In this document: positions 56,823 through 64,000 of the stretch, one piece after another
How the letters are laid out: each line of letters starts with the position of its first letter
Position numbering within the stretch: the first letter of the stretch is position 1
Assembly (NCBI GenBank): GCA_016717005.1
Contig: JADJUF010000001.1
Coordinates: 124,001-188,000, forward strand
Reading direction: 5' to 3'
Source: Myxococcales bacterium
GTDB lineage: Bacteria > Myxococcota_A > Polyangia > Haliangiales > Haliangiaceae
Length of the DNA: 64,000 nt
Notes under the pieces: generated by a model
The model's input: only the letters and a program-made list of their open reading frames with translations
Database searches by the model: none
Told to the model about the DNA's origin: nothing
Translations under genes and position numbers: made by a program

Positions 56823-58056
56823 CCGACCGCCCGCTCGAGCGCGAGCATCGCGAACGCCAGCGCCAGGCTGGTGATCGTCAACACGACGCCGTAACGCGCG
56901 AACCGCCAGAACCCGATCTCGCCGCGCGGGCCGGCGGTCTCGAGCACGATCACGTTGGCCGCCGAGCCCAGGAGCGTCAGGTTGCCGGCCAGCGTCGACG
57001 TGACCGCCAGCATGACGTAGCCCCAGGTCGGGTCCGGCAGGCGCGGCACCCACTCGACGGCGATCACCACCAGCGGCACGTTCGAGACCAGGTTCGAGCC
57101 GATCGTGACCAGGCCGACGAAGGCGCCGTCGCCGAGCGCGTCGCCGCGGCCCAGCACCGGCGCCAGCGCCGCGAACGCGCGCTCGACCAGGCCGGTGGCG
57201 CGCAGCCCGGCGACGACGACGAACAGGCCGGCGAAGAACACCAGGATCGACCAGTCGACCTGGCCCAGGATCCGCCGCGGCGGCACCCGCGCGATCACGA
57301 TCAGCGCCGCCGCCGCGATCATGGCCGCGCCCGCGAGCTCGTGGCCGGCCAGCGCCAGCGCGACGAACAGGGCCAGCGCCGCGAGCGCCTTGCCGGCCAG
57401 GACCCGATCGAACGGCGGCTTCGGTGGCGCGCGCTCGATCAGCGGCCCGGCCGGCAGCTGGCGCCGGAACAGCCAGGTCAGCACCAGCGCGTTGCCGGCC
57501 AGGCACGCGACGCCGATCGGCAGCATCAGCGCCAGGTACGCGCCGAAGCCGAGCTCGCCGGCGGCCGCGCGCCCGATGATCATGTTCTGCGGGTTGCCGC
57601 TCCAGCTCACGACGCCGCCGAGGTTGGCGGCCGACGCCACGGCCAGCAGGTAGGGCAGCACCGGCAGGCGCGCCGCGACCGCGGCCGCGACGAGCGGCGT
57701 GGGCGGCAGCAGGCAGACGGTGTCGTTGAGCAGCAGCGCCGACAGCCCGCCGGCGACCAGCGTCAGCCCCACAGGAGCGCCCGCGCCGAGCCGGCCCGGG
57801 TCAGGACCACGTAGGCGGTGTAGCGGAAGAAGCGGGCGTCCTCGAGGTAGGCCGCGATGATCAGCATGCCGAGCAGGAGCGTCAGCACCGGCAGATCGAT
57901 CGCCGCCATCGCCTGGTCGAAGCCGAGCCCGCCCACCGCCACCATCGCGACCGCGCCGACCAGGGCGCCGGTCGGGCGATCGAGCCCGAGCACGTCGAGC
58001 TGCCGGCTGGCGATGATCACGTAGGTGAGGACGAAGACGACCAGCGCGCCGGTCAT
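56798..58056 (-). pseudogene. ArsB/NhaD-type ion permease, frame broken by one base
   Basis: Two frames together make a normal permease. From the ATG at 58056 the first 97 residues (MTGALVVFVLTYVIIASR, AMAAIDLPVLTLLLGMLI, AYLEDARFFRYTAYVVL) end at a stop at 57763. The rest continues in the next frame as LTLVAGGLSALLLNDTVCLL, AANLGGVVSWSGNPQNMIIG and GSAANVIVLETAG, motifs of the ArsB/NhaD superfamily. Adding one G in the run of four at 57767-57770 joins ALLWG to GLTLVAGG. Either a real frameshift or a homopolymer sequencing error. The ATG overlaps the stop of the phosphoesterase gene (ATGA), and the 3' end overlaps the methyltransferase gene. Confidence 0.8.
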
Positions 58057-59057
58057 GGCGACCACGGCAGCGCGAAGCGATCGTCGGCGCGCGGCTCGGC
58101 GCGATCGAGCCACGGCGAGTAGGTCTCGACCTCGATGCGGTCGCCGAAGAAGTGGTACAGGCGCAGGTAGCCGGCGCCGCCGAGGTCGTCGCCCTGGTAG
58201 TCCTGCAGCACCTCGTGGACCGGGTGGCCGGTGCGCGCGACCGACGTCGCCCGGCCGACGCCATCGACGGCGACGTGGCCGGACAGCACCAGATCGACGT
58301 TGGCGCGGTCGGCGATCACCGTCTGCCACAGCTCCTCGCCGTCGGTCACCAGCGGCCACGGCGTGCCGACGTAGCTGTGCGGGTTCCAGGCCTGACCGCC
58401 GCCGAACTGCCCCCAGTCGTAGCGGCGATCGTCGTTGTAGAGGTAGGCGTGGGTGACGACGATGACGTGGTCGGCCGGCACCGCGTCGAGGATCTGGTTG
58501 GCCCAGTCGAGCACGACCGGGCGCGGGCCCCACTCGAGCGCGAGCACCAGCCAGGCCTGGCCGGCCAGCTCGAGCACCTGGTAGTGGTTGTCGACCGAGC
58601 CGGCCTCGAACAGCCCGCCGAAGCTCGGGCGCGCGATCAGCCGATCGACCGGCCAGGCGCTGGCGAGGCCCGACGCCCGCGGTCGCGTGACGTCGTAGTC
58701 GTGGTTGCCGGGCACGACCACGAGCGGCGCCACCGCCTCGAGCTCGTCGAACCCGACCGCGGCCCGCTGCCACTCGCCCGGCGTGTTCCACTCGGTCACG
58801 TCGCCGACGTGGACCACCAGGCGCAGGTCGAGCTCGGCGGCGTGCTCGGCCAGCCACCGGGTCTGGGCCGCCCAGATGTCGGGGTAGCGATCGAGGTAGA
58901 CCTGGGTGTCGGGCAAGACCGCCATGGTCCAGGCCGCGTACGGCGGGGTGGCGCCGTCGACGCCAGCGCCCGCGTCGGCGCTCGGCTCGCGCGCCGGCGG
59001 GTCCTCGCAGCCGGCCAGGGCCAGCGCGAGCACGACCGTGAGCGCGCGCGGCACCAT
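58053..59057 (-). CDS. metallophosphoesterase lipoprotein (calcineurin-like)
   Basis: 334 aa from an ATG at 59057. MVPRALTVVLALALAGCEDP is a lipoprotein signal. Calcineurin-like motifs: MAVLPDTQVYLDRYPDIW, VVHVGDVTEW (GDxx), VVPGNHDYD (GNHD), IVVTHAYLYND and LVLSGHVAVDG (GH). These bind a two-metal centre. Substrate unknown; similar secreted enzymes act on phosphodiesters or nucleotides. Coupled to the permease gene by ATGA. The gene is divergent from the Ser/Thr kinase with a 93-bp gap. Confidence 0.9.
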   Translation of the reverse strand: MVPRALTVVLALALAGCEDPPAREPSADAGAGVDGATPPYAAWTMAVLPDTQVYLDRYPDIWAAQTRWLAEHAAELDLRLVVHVGDVTEWNTPGEWQRAAVGFDELEAVAPLVVVPGNHDYDVTRPRASGLASAWPVDRLIARPSFGGLFEAGSVDNHYQVLELAGQAWLVLALEWGPRPVVLDWANQILDAVPADHVIVVTHAYLYNDDRRYDWGQFGGGQAWNPHSYVGTPWPLVTDGEELWQTVIADRANVDLVLSGHVAVDGVGRATSVARTGHPVHEVLQDYQGDDLGGAGYLRLYHFFGDRIEVETYSPWLDRAEPRADDRFALPWSP

Positions 59058-59150
59058 CGTCCCGAGCGTAGCCCGGAACCCGCGCGGCGCGCCGCCGCAA
59101 CTTGCCGTGCCGATCGGCGCACCCCGGACGCCCCGGGGTAGGATCGAGGC

Positions 59151-60662
<1,512 letters not shown>

Positions 60663-60821
60663 GCCGCGGATGCGCCGCGGCCGAGCCGCGGGGAGGAGCG
60701 GCTGCGCCGCGGCCGAGGCGCGGGGTGCGGCGCGGCTGAGGCGCGCTCGCCGTGCAGCGCCGGTGCATACCGTCCCGGTGGCCTTGCGTGCTCGGGCGAG
60801 CGCCGGGCACGATCAAGTACG
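60663..60821 (+). repeat. direct repeats of the kinase gene end
   Basis: The stop region GGCTGAGCCGCGG is echoed at 60735 as GGCTGAGGCGCG. Between, TGCGCCGCGGCCGAGCCGCG (60671) recurs at 60703 as TGCGCCGCGGCCGAGGCGCG, a 32-bp period. The region is a GC-rich spacer without a gene between the kinase and the transglutaminase gene. Confidence 0.65.
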
Positions 60822-63800
60822 ATGCGCCTCCTGGTCCGCCATCGTAGCCGGTACCGCTACCCCGCCCCGGCCGCGCTCGGACCGCACGTCATCCGGCTGC
60901 GCCCGTGCGACCACGTCCGGGCCGGCGTCGAGACCTACCAGCTCACGATCGCCGGCCCGCACCAGCTGCACTGGCAGCGCGATCCGCACGGCAACCACGT
61001 CGCGCGCGTGACCACCAAGGTCGGCGATCGCATCGACGTGCTCGACGTGCTGGTCGAGCTGGCGATCGAGCTGCGCGCCGTCAACCCGTTCGACTTCCTG
61101 GTCGATCCGCGCTGCAAGACGATCCCGTTTGCGTACCCTGACGGCCTCGCCGGCGAGCTGGCGCCGTTCCTCGCCGCGGACGATCCGGCGCTGGCGATCG
61201 GCCCGCGCGCGCGCGCGTTCATCGCCGAGCTGCCCGCCGACGGCGACGTGATCGACGCCGTCGTCGAGATCAACCGCCGCGTCGCCGAGCGCGTGCGCTA
61301 CGTCGTGCGCGAGGAGGCGGGCGTGTGGACGCCGGAGCAGACCCTGACCGAGGGGCGCGGCAGCTGCCGCGACGCCGCGGCGCTGCTGTGCGCGGCCCTG
61401 CGCGCGCGCGGCCTCGCGGCCCGGTTCGTGTCCGGCTACCTGGTCCAGATCACCGACGAGGGCATGCTGCCCGACCAGCCGCGCGGGCTCGATCGCGACG
61501 TGGTCGACCTCCACGCCTGGGCCGAGGTGTTCGTGCCCGGCGCGGGCTGGATCGGGCTCGACGCGACCTCGGGGCTGCTCGCCGGCGAGGGCCACCTCGC
61601 CCTGGCCGCGACCGCGTCGCCGGCCGCGGCCGCGCCGATCGAGGGCACGAGCGACGTGGTCGCGGGCGCGGTCGAGTTCACGACCTCGGTCACCCGCCTC
61701 GGCCACGAGCCACGCCCGACCTCGCCCTACCCCGACCTCGTCTGGACCGCGCTCCTCGACGCCGCCGACGCCGCCGACGCCGCGCTGACCGGCGCCGGGC
61801 TGACCGTCACCAGCGGCGGCGAGCCGACCTTCACCTCGCGCGAGCACCCGAGCCTGCCCGAGTGGAACGCCGGCGCCGTCGGCCCGAGCAAGTGGGCCCA
61901 GGGCCTGCGCCTCGCCGACGCGCTGACCGCGCGCCTGGCGCCGGGCGCCGCGATCGTGCACCGCCTCGGCAAGCAGTACCCCGACGAGCCGCTGCCGCGG
62001 TGGTCGCTCGACGTGTGCGCGCGCCGCGACGGCGTCGAGATCTGGCCGCACCGGGCGCTGCCGGTCGTCGTCACCGCCGCCGCCGCCGAGCGGCTGGCGC
62101 GGGCCGTGGCCGACGAGCTCGCGGCGACCGCGCCGCAGCCGGTGTTCGAAGATCCGTGGCCGCTCCTGGCCGGCGAGGCCGCGCTGCCGATCGATCGGCC
62201 GCCGCCCGCGCCGCTCGAGCTGCGCGACCTCGGCGACGCCAGCGCGCGCCGACGCCTGGCGCGGGCGCTCGATCTGGGCGCGGGCGCCCCGGCCGGCTGG
62301 GTGCTGCCGCTGACTCGCGCCGCCGGGGCCTGGGTCACCGAGGCGTGGACGACGCGCCGCGACCACCTGTTCCTCATCCCCGGCGACGCCCCCGCCGGCC
62401 TGCGCCTGCCGCTGGCCAGCCTGGCCCCGGGCGCGCCGGCGCCGACGCCGCCCGCGCTCGACCCGCTCGATCCGCGCGCGCTGCCGACCGAGGACGGCGA
62501 CGACGACGCCAGCGCCGCCCGCACGCAGCTGCGCCTCGACGCCTCCGATCACGGCCGCGCGCGCCTGGGCGCGGTGCCACCGCCGCCGCCGCCCGCGGGG
62601 CCCGACGGGGTCCGGACCGCGCTGGTGGTCGAGGCCCGGGCCGGCGCGCTGTGGGTGTTCCTGCCGCCGGTCGCGCGCTTTGACGACTGGCTGGCGCTGG
62701 TGGCCGCGGTCGATCGGGCGCGGGTCGCGGTCGACGCCGCGGTCCGGCTCGAGGGCTACCCGCCGCCCAGCGATCCGGGCCTGGCCCGCTTCGCCGTCAC
62801 GCCGGACCCCGGCGTGCTCGAGGTCAACCTGCCGCCCGCCGCCGGCGGCCGCGCCCACGCCGAGCTGCTGCAGGCGACGTTCGACGCCGCGCTGGCGTCG
62901 GGCCTCACCGCCGAGAAGTACCTGCTCGACGGTCGCCTGACCGGCTCTGGCGGCGGCCACCACGTCACGATCGGCGGCCCGACCCCGGCCACGTCGCCGT
63001 GGCTGGTGCGGCCCGATCTCCTCGCGTCGCTGGTCACGGCGTGCCAGCACCACCCGGCGCTGTCGTACCTGTTCACCGGCCTGTTCATCGGGCCGACCTC
63101 GCAGGCGCCCCGCGTCGACGAGTCCCGCCCGGACGTCCACGGCGATCTCGACCTGGCGCTGGCCCGGCTGGCGCGCGGGCCGACGCCGCCGTGGCTGTGC
63201 GACGCGCTCCTGCGCCACTACCTGTGCGACGTCGCCGGCTCGACCCACCGCGCCGAGCTGTCGATCGACAAGCTGTGCGATCCGGGCACGCCGTTCGGCC
63301 GCCAGGGCCTGGTCGAGCTGCGCGCGTTCGAGATGCCGCCGCACCCGCGCCTGGCCGCGGCCCAGGTGATCCTGGTGCGCGCGCTGGTCGCCGCGTTCGC
63401 GCGCGCGCCGTACCGCCGGCCGCTGGTGCGCTGGGGCGCCGCGCTCCACGACCGGTTCCTGTTGCCGTACTTCCTCGGCGCCGATCTCGAGCTGCTGCTG
63501 GCCGAGCTGGCCGAGCGCGGCGTCGCGCTGCCGAGCGCCGCCTACGCGCCGTTCGTCGAGCTGCGCTGTCCGCTGGCCGGACAGATCAGCGCGGGCGGCG
63601 TCACGCTCGAGGTCCGCAACGCGCTCGAGCCGTGGCCGGTGCTGGGTCAGGAGGTCACCGCCACCGGCACCGCGCGGTTCGTCGACAGCTCGTTCGAGCG
63701 CCTCGAGCTCCGCGCCCTGGGGCTCACGCCCGAGCGGCACGCGGTGACCGTCAACGGGGTCGAGGCGCCGCTGACCCCGGCCGCGCCCGGCGTCCACGTC

Positions 63801-64000
63801 GCCGGCGTGCGGTTCCGGGCCTGGTGTCCGCCGCACGCGCGCCTGCCGCACCTCGGCATCCACCACCCGCTCGCGATCGCGCTGATCGATCGCGCCGATC
63901 GGCGCGCGCTCGGCGCCGGCACCTACCACGTCTGGCACCCCGAGGGCCGCGGCTTCGAGGCGCCGCCGCTGACCCGGTTCGAGGCCACGGCCCGGCGCGC
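60822..64000 (+). CDS. transglutaminase/DUF2126-type large protein (3' end outside window)
   Basis: At least 1059 codons, still open at the window end. It has a transglutaminase-type N-terminus (MRLLVRHRSRYRYPAPAALG), then the core: EGRGSCRDAAALLCAALRAR (catalytic Cys), DVVDLHAWAEVFVPGAGWIG (His) then LDATSG (Asp). The remaining 700 residues match the DUF2126 region, with motifs TVTSGGEPTF, HRLGKQYPDEPLPRWSL and GRQGLVELRAFEMPPHP. This fused family is widespread in bacteria and its function is not established. A start ATG at 60822 is given by family N-termini. Confidence 0.88.
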   Translation, partial: MRLLVRHRSRYRYPAPAALGPHVIRLRPCDHVRAGVETYQLTIAGPHQLHWQRDPHGNHVARVTTKVGDRIDVLDVLVELAIELRAVNPFDFLVDPRCKTIPFAYPDGLAGELAPFLAADDPALAIGPRARAFIAELPADGDVIDAVVEINRRVAERVRYVVREEAGVWTPEQTLTEGRGSCRDAAALLCAALRARGLAARFVSGYLVQITDEGMLPDQPRGLDRDVVDLHAWAEVFVPGAGWIGLDATSGLLAGEGHLALAATASPAAAAPIEGTSDVVAGAVEFTTSVTRLGHEPRPTSPYPDLVWTALLDAADAADAALTGAGLTVTSGGEPTFTSREHPSLPEWNAGAVGPSKWAQGLRLADALTARLAPGAAIVHRLGKQYPDEPLPRWSLDVCARRDGVEIWPHRALPVVVTAAAAERLARAVADELAATAPQPVFEDPWPLLAGEAALPIDRPPPAPLELRDLGDASARRRLARALDLGAGAPAGWVLPLTRAAGAWVTEAWTTRRDHLFLIPGDAPAGLRLPLASLAPGAPAPTPPALDPLDPRALPTEDGDDDASAARTQLRLDASDHGRARLGAVPPPPPPAGPDGVRTALVVEARAGALWVFLPPVARFDDWLALVAAVDRARVAVDAAVRLEGYPPPSDPGLARFAVTPDPGVLEVNLPPAAGGRAHAELLQATFDAALASGLTAEKYLLDGRLTGSGGGHHVTIGGPTPATSPWLVRPDLLASLVTACQHHPALSYLFTGLFIGPTSQAPRVDESRPDVHGDLDLALARLARGPTPPWLCDALLRHYLCDVAGSTHRAELSIDKLCDPGTPFGRQGLVELRAFEMPPHPRLAAAQVILVRALVAAFARAPYRRPLVRWGAALHDRFLLPYFLGADLELLLAELAERGVALPSAAYAPFVELRCPLAGQISAGGVTLEVRNALEPWPVLGQEVTATGTARFVDSSFERLELRALGLTPERHAVTVNGVEAPLTPAAPGVHVAGVRFRAWCPPHARLPHLGIHHPLAIALIDRADRRALGAGTYHVWHPEGRGFEAPPLTRFEATARR

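Overview
The window is very GC-rich DNA that is almost entirely coding, and it reads like a myxobacterial chromosome (Myxococcota; most like a Haliangiales/Kofleriaceae-type genome, by inference). The signs are an AgmX/PglI-type C-terminal domain, a trypsin-like protease with a MYXO-CTERM-style C-terminal anchor, many small lipoproteins with Asp/Ala/Gly-rich linkers, multi-domain hybrid histidine kinases, an LVIVD-repeat lipoprotein, an Hanks-type Ser/Thr kinase and a GH44 glucanase. Many genes overlap by GTGA or ATGA, which suggests widespread translational coupling. No prophage, IS element, CRISPR array or rRNA was seen; there is one tRNA, tRNA-Val(CAC).

Layout. 1-4.6 kb: a partial response regulator coupled to a zinc-ribbon/AgmX-like protein, then pilT and a secreted Asp/Lys-repeat beta-barrel protein whose frame is broken as read. 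4.7-10.1 kb: serine protease, cytochrome c lipoprotein, alaS, Cys-rich lipoprotein, aqpZ. 10.2-22.6 kb: glucan phosphorylase, LVIVD protein, Smr protein plus PBP4 (dacB), patatin phospholipase, phosphodiesterase, GH44, a small CxxC protein, acs plus ridA. 22.7-33 kb: tRNA-Val, two coupled genes built from one helical repeat, NUDIX hydrolase, a primary-like sigma factor, a metzincin protease with FG-GAP repeats, an RlmM-like methyltransferase, an SDR, and an SPFH/ribbon-helix-helix pair followed by about 420 bp of G-rich hexanucleotide repeats. 33-39.5 kb: a membrane pyrophosphatase (hppA), an RlhA-like U32 protein and a diiron ferritin-like protein.

39.9-47.7 kb is the most interesting block: six tightly packed same-strand genes (MerR-type HTH fused to a receiver, a TPP enzyme, a tiny ORF, a FabH-like ketosynthase, a kinase-receiver-kinase hybrid and a receiver-kinase). 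This looks like a small molecule made and sensed by one operon. 47.8-56.8 kb is a surface-glycan region: a GT2 transferase, WecD/WecE-like enzymes with RmlA and RmlB (together enough for dTDP-Fuc4NAc), a GT-C membrane transferase, an OafA-type acyltransferase and a methyltransferase. 56.8-64 kb: an ion permease broken by one base, a metallophosphoesterase lipoprotein, a Ser/Thr kinase and a large transglutaminase/DUF2126 protein running off the end.

A recurrent feature not explained by ordinary annotation is that several genes have degenerate tandem copies of their own 3' end just beyond the stop codon (alaS, acs, the RlmM-like gene, the U32/ferritin convergent junction, and probably the Ser/Thr kinase). 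Two genes are broken at homopolymers or low-complexity tracts, so residual sequencing errors are possible.
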